A DNA stretch of 64,000 nucleotides from Macrophomina tecta. Lineage: Eukaryota > Ascomycota > Dothideomycetes > Botryosphaeriales > Botryosphaeriaceae. The notes beneath the pieces were generated by a model, which worked only from the letters and a program-made list of their open reading frames with translations, searched no databases and was not told where the DNA came from. Where the stretch lies: assembly GCA_024180945.1 (NCBI GenBank), contig JAKSGN010000006.1, positions 2,418,001 through 2,482,000 on the forward strand, given 5' to 3'. Shown in pieces: positions 25,601 to 35,748 of this stretch (position 1 is its first letter; each line of letters starts with the position of its first letter). The translations under genes were made by a program, and so were the position numbers.

Positions 25601-27031
25601 CGAGCTCTGGCAGGAAGGCGCTGCGATTGAATCCTTCAAGATGGTCAAGGAGGGCGTCTTCGACGAAGAAGGCCTCATCTACCACCTCTATGAAGTCCCC
25701 GGCAGCTACCCCGGTTGCTCCGGCACCAGGACTCTCCGCGACAACATCGCCGACCTCAAAGCTTCCATCGCCGCCAACAACCGAGGCATCCACCTGATCA
25801 GCTCCCTCGTCAAAGAATACACTTGGCCCGTCGTCCAATTCTACATGGAAGCAATTCAAAAAAACGCTGAAGAATCCGTGCGCGAGCTGCTGAAAGGCTT
25901 TAGCAAGCGCTTCCGCGGGCAGCCTCTCTCCGCTATCGACTACATGGATGACGGCACGCCGCTCGCCCTCAAAATCACCATCAACCCCACCGACGGCTCG
26001 GCCAAATTTGACTTCACCGGCACTGGCCCCGAGGCCTTCAACAACCTCAACACGCCGCCGGCCATCATGTACAGCGGCATCATCTACTGCCTGCGCTGCA
26101 TGATCAGCTCGGACATCCCGCTGAACCAGGGCTGTCTGACGCCCATCGACGTCTACTGCCCGCCCAACACGCTGCTTTCGCCGTCCCTCAAGGCCGCCAC
26201 CGTCGGGTCCAACGTCGAAACCAGCCAACGGGTCGTCGATCTCATCTTCAAGGCCTTCCGCGCCGCTGCCGCCAGCCAGGGCACCTGCAACAACCTGACG
26301 TTTGGCTACGGCGGCCGCGACGAGCGCGGCAACGTCACGAAGGGGTTCGGCTACTACGAGACCATCGCCGGTGGGTCGGGCGCGGGTGCGGACTGGGAGG
26401 GCCAGAGCGGCGTGCATACACACATCACCAATACACGGTAAGAAGCAGCCATTCCCTCGCTCATCCTTCTCTTCATCCTTCTCCTTCCCCCTAGCAGCCT
26501 CCTCCACCAGCATCCCAGAGCACCAGGACTCAAAGCTGACGCGGCGCCAGCATGACCGATCCCGAAACCCTCGAAAAGCGCTACCCGGTCCTGCTCCGCG
26601 AATTCAGCATCCGCAGCGGCAGCGGCGGGCGCGGTCTGCGACGCGGCGGCGACGGCTGCATCCGTGACATCGAACTGCGGCGGCCGATGCAAGTGTCGAT
26701 CCTGTCGGAGCGCCGCGTCAACGCGCCGTACGGACTGGCCGGCGGCAGGGAGGGGCAGCGTGGCGTCAATCTCTGGATACGCCGGGACGCCAGCGACGGC
26801 TCTACGCGCACGATCAGCATGGGCGGCCGGGCGACGACGATGATGGGTGCGGGCGATCGCATCGTCGTGATGACGCCGGGAGGGGGTGGGTATGGGAAGG
26901 ACCCGGAGGAGGTGGCGGAGGTCGAGGTCGAGGGCGAGTTTAGGATGCATGAGAAGTTTGTGAGGAGTCCGTACTTGTTTAGGGCGCAGGGGAGTGTGAG
27001 TGCAAGGGAGGCGATGGGGACGCAAAATTGA
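22683..27031 (+). CDS. OXP1: ATP-dependent 5-oxoprolinase, 1315 aa
   Basis: Six exons (22683-22747, 22800-22997, 23125-23966, 24016-25169, 25230-26437, 26551-27031) close in frame to 1315 residues, the usual size for eukaryotic 5-oxoprolinase. The enzyme opens 5-oxo-L-proline to L-glutamate with ATP hydrolysis, in the cytosol. The order is: hydantoinase A N-terminal domain ([12 protein letters not shown] near residue 10, the first phosphate-binding loop), hydantoinase A domain with the second loop [16 protein letters not shown] near residue 326, then the hydantoinase B half from about residue 750 ([37 protein letters not shown], ending in a Gly-rich [11 protein letters not shown]). The first donor (gtcaag) is unusual, but it restores the family sequence. 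Shared divergent promoter with the symporter suggests co-regulation. A bacterial-type hydantoinase is less likely because A and B halves are fused. Confidence 0.95.
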
Positions 27032-28291
27032 GCGGTGCGGCGAGGAGAAGTGGTAGCCCTCAGCTGCAGGGAACGAGCGTTGGATACCCGCTAATGATAA
27101 TGATACACATTTCTCTCGATCATGCGTTCATGGTAGCAGTTTTCCGAGTTGCGAAAACGCCGCATCATCTCCTTTCCGACGAGCTGCCACGTTGCATTGC
27201 AGCCCTCCGTCACCAGTTGGGAATCCTACAAGTTCGACAGGGTTGTAAGCTGGGGTAGAGCCTTCAGCTTTGCGCAGCTGAAAGATCATTGCTCCTCTAT
27301 ATAATGTTGTCTCACGATCCTTCGTAGGATAAAGTTGTTTCTCATTTCTGGCTCCTCGAAAGAACACTTCATTTGAGCATTGTTCCGAATGACGTATCTT
27401 TTCGTCGACCTTTGGCAATCCACTCTGAACAGAACTGGCCAAGCCTACTTCTACAACAATGAAGACCGACAGACGTTCGCCCTTAACTTCTGAAGACATC
27501 CATGCAACGATCCATTCCATGATTAGCCGTGAGCTGAATAGTAGCAGCCAGCGCTGATTAATTCTTCAAAATCACCTATGGTTAACTCCCGGATTCTACA
27601 AGTGGGAATATTTTATGGCTGCCATGTGCGAAGTTGAGGATGTGCCTTCTACTATCCAGGAAGCATTTGAGGTACGTGTTACGGCCAATCGGATTGGGTA
27701 TTCCCAAATAAGAACACCCTAGAGGATTCCACGGAATCCTTTGATTCTGAATGCCTGCGTGACGAAGCAGTCTTGCTGGGGAAAACATTATTGTAGAATC
27801 GATAACACGAGCTACCATCTGCGCGGAAGTGTGCAATGTACGACTAATTTAATTCGTTGTCAATATTTCGATGTCTTGGGTGACCGAAGTATGTCAATCC
27901 AGCTCCTCAAATGACCTCGAGAAGTTCTCTGATGTCTTTCAGGCGGCTAAGGTAATTGTTTACCCTTCCCGGTCCTTCACCTTGGACCACCTTACAGTGG
28001 TCGACTGCCACATCATCAAATAAGAGATGTTGCTTCGCATGCCCGTCGACGAGGTCTTGATGCTCGCAAAAAAATTCTGCCAGATATACGATATGCTATG
28101 CCGCCATTTCCCACTGAACTTCAAATGCTTACAATAGGTTCCAAGTATTAAGTGAGCACGCCGAAGAAGGCTCTCGACTACTAGAAACTAATTCTTCATG
28201 AGCTAATTGATGGGATCTTTGGTTCTGAAAATGCATAATTAAAGGAGGCTTCGTATTTAATACACATTGTAAAGCATTATAAGATGTTGTT
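27032..28291. other. Intergenic region, nothing recognised
   Basis: About 1.26 kb between the ends of 5-oxoprolinase and the QCR6-like gene, which converge here. It is AT-richer than its surroundings. A 130-codon minus-strand frame at 27128-27520 has no motif. Expected content is the two 3' UTRs. Confidence 0.5.
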
Positions 28292-29000
28292 CTATTGGGA
28301 GGCAAACTTGTCGGGTGCAGCGCATTGAGTGATGCGTTGGGCAAGATTGAAGACTGAGCATTTAAGGTATTAGCAAGTGATTCCGCATCTGGCGTGCTAA
28401 TATATCATTACGTAAGGGGACACAGGTCAGACTCACGCTCTTCAGTGCAATCGCCCTTGCCCTGGGATACGCAGTCATTGTACTGCTTCTTCGCCGGCAC
28501 GGTCTGTCCGGACTTTACGCACTCTGAACACCATCAGTCATGAACCTGTGCGTTCCAATACGGATCTACCGCAAACTTGATGGACAGAATGGTTGCCCCA
28601 GGACGGGAACGGGAAAGCCCACGTGACGAAGAAACCTACCTTTCAACTTGGATTCAATCCCACCACTTTCCTGCTGCTTTCCCTCATTCTTACCACTGCT
28701 TCCGCCACTGCTATCGCCGCTACTCCCTGTTGACACAGCGTTCTTCTGTCTCGACGCGTCCGCCTTGTTCACTTCCGCCTCTTCGCCGCTCTCGCCGCTG
28801 GCCTTGTTGGTAGCCGGTGATTTTGTGCTGACACCACCGCGGACGCCAGCATCCCCGCGAGTCTGTGCGGTACCCTGGCTGCCGTTATCGCCTCCGGTTT
28901 CCATTCCCTCGTTGACATTGGGCTTTGGTGCCTCAGCCACGGCGACCCGAGGTGCCACCGACGAAGTGTAGATGTCGGAGAGGAAGGTTGAAAGAGGCAT
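28292..29000 (-). CDS. QCR6: QCR6-type hinge protein of complex III, divergent
   Basis: Three exons (28640-29000, 28437-28523, 28292-28353; introns 116 and 83 nt) join in frame to 169 residues. The last 50 residues carry the hinge-protein pattern. C122 and C138 are 16 apart, with PAKKQYNDC between. Then come C146 in DCTEELFNLAQ and C160 in QCAAPDKFASQ, with 13 residues between them as in human UQCRH. The known family makes two disulfides from these four cysteines and sits with cytochrome c1 on the intermembrane face of complex III. The extra unpaired cysteine of the animal protein is absent. The oddity is the N-terminal 120 residues: instead of the usual run of acidic residues there is a Ser/Gly/Lys/Asn-rich low-complexity stretch. 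This may be a paralogue rather than the housekeeping copy. Confidence 0.82.
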
Positions 29001-30282
29001 TGTGAAGTAGTGAAATGGAGAGATTGGGATGCAATGAGAAGTGAGAAGTTCAGGATTGCAAGGATTGGTGTATTCCCGTGTGGAATTGAGTTTTGATGAG
29101 GAGGTGTTGTTGTATGTATGTATGTTGCGCAGCGCCTTTGCATCACCGTTGCCGCATGATTACGACATTTGACGATCACCCGCGTTTGGCCACATCAGCC
29201 GCATATGGATTCAGCGCCATTGCCTCAATTGAACGGAGGAATTAATGATTCATGATATCAACCAAAGAAACCTTGGTTTTAGCTGTGTCTTCCGCCACTT
29301 TTGCGCAAGCTTTCGATGGGGATCTACACCCAACGCACGGGCCTTTCCCCGGACGGGTGAAGCATCGTTGTGGTCACGCTTCCAATGTTTGCATTCAGAA
29401 GAAGGTTTCGACTGCTTATGCTCGTTTGCCATTACTGTAATAAGGATCTTGTCAGTTGACAGGGGATGATAGTAAGTAAAAAATAAAAATAAAATATACA
29501 AGGGTTCGAAATTCGGAATGCAATGCTGGATGAAAGAGCTGGGAATTTGAAAATGAGGTGCAGCATGCACACAAATGCTTATTTTCTCGCACAGACATAT
29601 AAGCTTCACGTAAATGCTGCCATGGAGACCCAGCCCACAGATAGTAAATTTTGCTAAGGGACGGTACAGCATCTTCCCGGCTGGATCGGATCCACGTGGC
29701 TTGGCTATAGGCCTGAGGCCATAGTATCATTGGATGGAGAGGTAGCACTACCCGGTCTAGACTTGCGGTCGCGTTGACGGAGATTCCGGACGCAATGACT
29801 TCCGGAACGGTTGGTAGTCGGACTCTCTACGGTTACTAGATCTGGAAAGATCGACAACGCCTCGTCGCAGATATTCTTCTAATTTCAAAGCGTCTGCGGT
29901 TGCGATTATAATCAAGCCATAATATGCTGCTCTTATATGCTATCAGTCAGACCAGCCTAGACGCAAACGCTGTTGCAATATGGATCTGTGTCTCAAACTT
30001 TGAAGAGCCCGTTAGCATTACCGAACTCGAGTTGCCGACGGACCCATACCCTGCGCTACCGTTGACGGACAAGCCTCAGGAACGGCAGACAGCAAAGTGT
30101 CCAATACTTCTTTCTTTCACATACCGGGCGAGATCCCTGAGATACAACAGCAAAGCAGTAACAGACCAGGATGACCGAAAACCCTTGATACCCACCAATC
30201 ATGACTACTCTAAGCATTATCATACACACATGTCATAAAGCCTATATACAAATACCGCCTGCCTGTTCCACTGCCCCACCCT
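29001..30282. other. Intergenic region, nothing recognised
   Basis: Promoter side of the QCR6-like gene and 3' flank of the HET-domain gene. Short open frames only, none with a motif. It is locally AT-rich around 29470-29510. Confidence 0.5.
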
Positions 30283-32735
30283 TCACACGATCGTAACATC
30301 CCTCTTCCCCCCGCTCTCGAACCACGCCCTACAATGCGGCGCCCCGACCCAATACCCAACGCGCTCGAATTCCTCACCCCTCAACGCCAACGCCAACCCC
30401 CACACCGTCTCAATATCCACAACCTCGTCCTCCTCAGCCGGCGTGCGCGTGAAGCACCGCGCCAGCATAAAGCACCAATACACGCCCTGCGAATACCGCC
30501 TGCTGCCCCCCGCCGACGACGACACCAGCGACGACGACCCGCCGCTGCCATCGCTCAGGTATCCGCCATCAGCGCTGCTCGCCTCCTCCTCGCCCGGCAC
30601 GTCGAGGTAGATGGTGCCGTACGCGCCGGCGGCGGCGTCGTCGACGCCCGCGACGGCGAAGGGCGTGCGCGGGCTCAGCAGCGAGGGCACGTTGGGCTTG
30701 AGGAAGCCGTGCAGGGTGAGCGTGCCGGCCGTCACGCGGCTGAAGGGGGCGTCGGGGAAGGCGGGCGTGACGCGCGCGTCGACGACGTCGGCGGCGGGCT
30801 CGTACCAGGAGCAGGCGTCGGCCTGGAAGGAGATGGCGGCGTCGATGCTCATCCAGGACCAGGAAGGGGCGCGGTAGGCGGGGGGACGGCGGGCGGCGGT
30901 GGGTGAGGAGGATGGGGAGTTTCGTGCAGCTATTACCGTTGCGCTGGAGGGGGCGCAGCTCGGCAGCCAGGACAGCTCGTGGAGGAGGTGCTTCTCCCAC
31001 AGGCCCGCCAGGTAGCGGTCCTCCATGGCATCGCGGAAGTAGGTCACGATGCCGTTGAGGGCGGGCAGCTTATCCATCGGGTCCGACAGGTGGCGGGTCG
31101 TGTAGTCGTGCACGACGAACTTCCAGGTGCGGAACAGCTTGGGAAGGCGCTCGCTCTGCTGCGTGAACATGCTGGGCGGCGAGTGCGTGCTCAGGCGCGG
31201 CTGGTGGATGCGGCCGCGCGGCGAGAGGCGGATGGTGGTGAGGCCTGCAGCAGCGCAGTACCCGTTCCAGTCGAGCGGGTTGTGCCGGCCGGTGCTGCAT
31301 TCGTGCACCTTTTCGCCGGCCGTGCAGCGCCAGACGGTGAGTTCGCGGCCGTAGATGAGGAGGCGCGGGGAGAGGACGATTTCTTGAAGCGTCCAGCCAC
31401 GCTCATGGAGAGGTTCGCGCGTGGGCGGCTGGATGAGCCGCTGTTTCCGGGGCAGGAGCATCATGTTTCCCACCTGGCCGCTGGCGCAGAGTACAGGGAG
31501 TTTGGCCAAGGGGTCGCGCGAGCGCTCAGCCTGGAGGAAGCCTTCGTTGCAGTCGCGGGCGCGGGCGGCGACGATGGTGACGTGCGAGTTCTGGAAGATC
31601 TGCTGCATGCGCGAGATCTCGCGCTCCCTGTCTGCGATGCTGTCCTGGATGATGCATAGCGAGTCGACCCAGAGGTATTTCAACCCCAGTGCCCGTGTCG
31701 CCTTGATGCCATCTTGCAGCGTCCGTGGGAGACGGCCGACTTCAAGCTCTTGCATGTGCTCTACCAGCGCTGCCGCTGTTGTGACCAGGGGCTGGGACTT
31801 TCCCCAGCAGTAGCTGAGCGTAGCGTACGGTTCCGTTTCGATGCTAGCCGTGTCAACCAACCGCACGGCGCTGGGACTGTTGGACACGTCGATGAGCCTA
31901 GAGGGGAGCGCACGCCTATTCCGCACGCAAGATCGATGTCCGTTGTCGCACCAATTGACCCAGCCCTTGACCATGGCCAGCTCCTCAGGTGTGCCTCGAT
32001 CCGAATTGAGACTGCACACGGGCAGCGAAAAGGCCTCGTTCCCGGTGCCGTCTCCGTTGATGAGCTGCGGATCAGCCAGCGGATCACCTGTTCGCTCGTC
32101 AACTCCAGCCCGCGGGCCGCCGGACGCCTACTCCCACATCACTCACCATGCTCCGTGGCCACGTCGAACTGCAGCGTGCCCGAGAACAGCGTGCCCAGCC
32201 TGCTTACCCTCAACACCGGCAACAGCCCCGCCGCTACCAAGCCGTCGCCCTTCCCCCAGCCCGACCACGACAGCCGCTGCTGCTGGCTGACCGGACTGCC
32301 CTGGCCCTCGCGCTCGAATGCGAACTCGAAATGGACCTGCGCCTCGTCGTCCTTCGCTCCTCCATCCCCTACGTCCCTGCTCTTCCCCAGCTCCCCGTTC
32401 CAGCCCTTCCTCCACATGCCCTTCCCCACCTCGCCCCCTCCATTCGAGCCCTTTTTCAGAGTGCTCCTCCTCTTCTCGCCGGTGATGACCGAATCCAAGA
32501 GCACCCGGCAGAGCCCGCACCCATCCGCCGCCGTTCCCTCCAGCGATCCGCGCCGTCGTGAGTACCGGAGCGCATTGTTGTTCTTGTCCGGGCTGCACAA
32601 CAGCGACCAGGGGGCCTCGTAGAATTTGCCGGTCTGTCGACTCGTGGTGAAGGCCGAAGCGCAGCGTGAGCACGGGTCCGGCGGTGTTGCGGCGGCGGCG
32701 GCGGCGATGTCGGGCCCCGGGCTGTCCTGGTGCAT
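30283..32735 (-). CDS. HET-domain (heterokaryon incompatibility) protein, 797 aa
   Basis: Two exons (32147-32735 and 30283-32087, intron gtgagt...acag, 59 nt) encode 797 residues. The HET domain begins around residue 285 and shows its three signature blocks: YATLSYCWG, LKYLWVDSLCIIQD and LHERGWTLQEIVLSPR. A Cys pair near the N terminus (CSRC) and GCGLC further on are common ahead of HET domains. Members act in vegetative incompatibility or related self/non-self responses, usually with a partner protein encoded elsewhere. The region after the domain is weakly conserved, with a Ser/Gly-rich insert near residue 720 and WSWMSIDAAI, the usual C-terminal tryptophan block. No NLR or lipase-type partner gene is adjacent, so its recognition role, if any, cannot be inferred. 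Confidence 0.92.
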
Positions 32736-34225
32736 TATGTATGTATGAGAAGGGATGGCTGTTCTGTTTTCACACCCGGGGGTCTTCGCTGCGGCAGAAA
32801 TAATAATTCAAATAAGCGCCTTTGCGCTCTTATTTTTTTTTCTTTCTTCTTCGTTAGCTGCCCCCACGTCTCACAACGAAGCTATAATAGTCCGGGTTTG
32901 CTAATAAGGTCCCTTTAAATGTTCGGCACCGTTTTGTGAGCTGTTCGGGGGTGGTTCGTTCGTTTTCCCCAGTGCAGTCGGACCGATACAACGGAATCCC
33001 GCGCACGCGCGTGCTGCAGCAGGTGCCGCCGACTGTGTGTTGCGACGGAGTGGGAGGGGGCGAAAGCAAAGCAAAGCAAAAACAACACTATGTTAGTCGC
33101 CTCAAGTCTCGAAGCTCGACTTTCCCCGGGATGCGAGATGATGGCCCAGGTCTATGGCATCGGGGCCTGAGCATTTTTTTCCCTCGCAGGGGTGGGTGGG
33201 TGGGTGGGGGAGAGAAGGGGAAAGAGAGGTGAGAGAGGGAAGAAGGGAACCGGGTCAACGGGATGCTGCGGAGTCAAGAAGAAAACTTATGGGGACACAT
33301 CACTCCCTTTTTTCTCTCTTCTGGAAGAACGAGACAGAGAGAGGGAAAAAAAGCAGAAAATCGAGGCGGTGACTGGGAAGGGGGGAGGGACCCGCGAAAA
33401 AGCGCACAGATGCGGTGAAGATCTGCGCACCACGCTCGCTCGCATGATTCGTCTCCGCCTGTTCGCGGTGCTTCGAGTTGCTTTCTAGAACGCCTGGTGG
33501 TGCCTGAGAATTATGGGGCCCTGGAGCGGGGAAACATCGAGTGGCTTGCGATACGAGAGACATTGTCCAGTGTCAACCTGCGGGCGTAAGCTGTTCCGCA
33601 TAGAGGACCGGCTTCATCCACGAATACGACGGATAGGTTGCCTGGCCTTATGGTCCTTGGCCGCGTCTTACTCGGGTCGGAAGACAAAGTGGTGGTCAGG
33701 GGAAAAGCGGGACGCTTGAGACGGTCAGCCTGAGTTGCTGCGACCTTTCGTGAAGTCATCTTTCGCGATGAAAAAGAATTTCTTATCGACGAGCATGGAT
33801 CGGCAAAACCTTGCCGCCGAGCTTAGGGCTGTAGGCAGCAGTACAACCCCGGTGAAGCCTACACCTACTTTCCGTCGATCATCGTGCCGTCTCATGCAGG
33901 GCGCCCGCTGCTGCCGTCGAAGCCATCCAGCCGACGGTGAGATGGGCTGTTGACCTGGCGGAGAGACTTCAAGCTATCCATCGGACAAAACCTTCCCGAC
34001 GCCTCGTGTACTCGTCAAATCCCCACTACCGACTCGGCCAACAGCCATCATCCCTCTTGCCCTCCAACCTTGCACTGCATCGCGACATACTCCCTCGTTC
34101 TTTGTACTCCCACATGCGTTAGGCTCTTGTAGCGCCTCAGCCTCCCAGCACAACTTGCATCCCCCATTTCCACACCCTCCGACCCCCCCTCCCGAGGACT
34201 CCCGCAACCTCAAGCCCCACCCCCA
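32736..34225. other. Intergenic region with promoter of the HET gene
   Basis: Nearly 1.5 kb without a supported gene, between the start of the HET gene (minus) and the end of the RING gene (minus). It includes purine-rich tracts at 33220-33420 and the G-run described separately. Open frames are composition-driven. Confidence 0.5.
33189..33210 (+). repeat. G-tract repeat, G-quadruplex-forming pattern
   Basis: Five runs of three or more G separated by single T bases occupy 33189-33210. Four G3 runs with one-base loops is the most stable parallel quadruplex pattern. It lies about 450 bp upstream of the HET gene start. Whether it folds or affects transcription is not known. Confidence 0.75.
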
Positions 34226-35521
34226 TCACAACAGCCACCCGAACACCTCCACCTCCCTACACAACCTCCACGTCACCACCACACCACCCAACGCCATCAT
34301 CAACCACAAGGCTTCGGGATACGCCTTCCCCTTACCCACCTCACTCTTGATGAGCCTTTCCCACGCCCTCTCCAACACTCTCACCTTCACCACGACGCCG
34401 TCAAACGCCACATTAGCCGCCTCCCACGCCGGCAACCCCACGTTCTCGACCTGCGCCAACACCCTCGCCTGCCTATCCGTCCGGGTTCGCTCCCAGCTCC
34501 ACATGCCCAGCGGCGCGCAAAACCGGGCAAAGTCGCGGAAAGCCTGGGAGAACAGGTCGGCGCGCACGGTGATCCACTCGTCGACGATGGTGTGCTCGCG
34601 GTGCAGCCAGAAGGCGTAGCAGCGGAGTAGGTCATCCGGGCAGGGGCGCTCGAAGGGCGGCGTTAGCGCGTAGGGGCGCAGGTCGGCTTGGCCCGGGATA
34701 ATCGGCGGGTGGTTTGGGGGGTAGCGGTGGGGGTTGTTGTAGGCGGGAAGGCTGCGGGTCGCGTAGCGCCAAGTGGCAGCGGTAGTATTTTCCTGGTTGG
34801 CGTTGAAGGCTGGGAGTAGAGCGCGAGTGACGAGGTTGCGTTCGAAGCGGGTGCGGGCGGAATGCTGGCAGGCGAGGTGCAGGGGAGGGAAGAAGGTGAA
34901 GGGGTTGAAGATGTCGTTGGGGACGGCGCGCGGCGAGGGGTCACGGAGATCCATGGAGGGGGAGCGGGAGCGTCTTAGCCATTCGTTGTGGGCGTGGTAG
35001 GATTCATAGTCGTTGGAGGAGTAGCCCTCTTCATCTGGAGAGTCCTCGTCAACGTCGTTGTCGTAGTTATCATCGTCGTTATAGAGGGTGCCACCAGGGC
35101 CTTGCTCGAAGGCATCCGTCATTTCATATTCGTTTTCTCCCAATTCATCGAGAGGATGAGAGCCTACTGCCTCGTCCTCTTCTCTGTATTCTTCATCCTC
35201 TTCGACGACGGGAGACACTGCTAGCCATCCAGCAGGTGGTTGTTCCCATTCGGGAGATGGCGCGTTCTGCCAGAGTTCAGCTCGACACAACGGGCATTTG
35301 TTGGCTTCCCATTGGGGTAAGCAGTCACGACCGAAAATGTGCTGACAGAGAACAATGCGGATGGGATCTTCCGAACTCTCCGTGTACTTCTCGAGGCAGA
35401 TGGGGCAATTGGCATCTGGCTCCAGTTCCTCATAAGGCACGTCTTGGATTCCTCTGTTGAGGAAAGCAGCTTGTGATTTGAACCTTGACATTCCGGCGCT
35501 TGGAGGTTGGATCTTTTGCAC
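34226..35521 (-). CDS. RING-finger protein, probable E3 ligase, 431 aa
   Basis: A single exon encodes 431 residues. The RING is at residues 39-79: C39PIC42, C59-Q-H61, C67 and C76PLC79, with the conserved tryptophan W71 before the last pair. The position normally filled by the fifth ligand (His or Cys) is G64 in HIFGRDC, so only seven of eight ligands are visible. After the RING comes an acidic low-complexity stretch (about residues 105-190) and then a C-terminal region without a recognisable domain. RING proteins transfer ubiquitin from an E2 to substrates. The missing ligand may be replaced by a neighbouring residue, or the finger may be weakened. An alternative start is Met11, which would remove ten residues. 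No operon-like relation to its neighbours is evident. Confidence 0.8.
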   Translation of the reverse strand: MQKIQPPSAGMSRFKSQAAFLNRGIQDVPYEELEPDANCPICLEKYTESSEDPIRIVLCQHIFGRDCLPQWEANKCPLCRAELWQNAPSPEWEQPPAGWLAVSPVVEEDEEYREEDEAVGSHPLDELGENEYEMTDAFEQGPGGTLYNDDDNYDNDVDEDSPDEEGYSSNDYESYHAHNEWLRRSRSPSMDLRDPSPRAVPNDIFNPFTFFPPLHLACQHSARTRFERNLVTRALLPAFNANQENTTAATWRYATRSLPAYNNPHRYPPNHPPIIPGQADLRPYALTPPFERPCPDDLLRCYAFWLHREHTIVDEWITVRADLFSQAFRDFARFCAPLGMWSWERTRTDRQARVLAQVENVGLPAWEAANVAFDGVVVKVRVLERAWERLIKSEVGKGKAYPEALWLMMALGGVVVTWRLCREVEVFGWLL

Positions 35522-35748
35522 CCCTCGGCCGTAATTAGTAGTCTTCGGTCAGTGATAAGGGCGGGTCAAGGCATCAAATTTAGTTCTGTTAGAATGTAGC
35601 ACAAAGAACACGATGACTGGTGAAACCGGCAATATGTGAATCCGCTTGGGGTCATCAAAGAAGGGATTCATTAGACTTTTCAGGGTGTCGGTACCTTTTA
35701 TCCCTTTGTCAGGGCATCTATCCTGCCTCCACCACAATCTCGGAATGT

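Noticed and set aside
25320..26513. 397-codon minus-strand frame inside 5-oxoprolinase
   Set aside because: Antisense shadow of the hydantoinase B half, a common effect of GC-rich coding sequence.
29498..29515. gggttcgaaattc, resembling a tRNA T-loop
   Set aside because: Upstream sequence is A-rich with no A box or pairing arms, so no tRNA can be folded.
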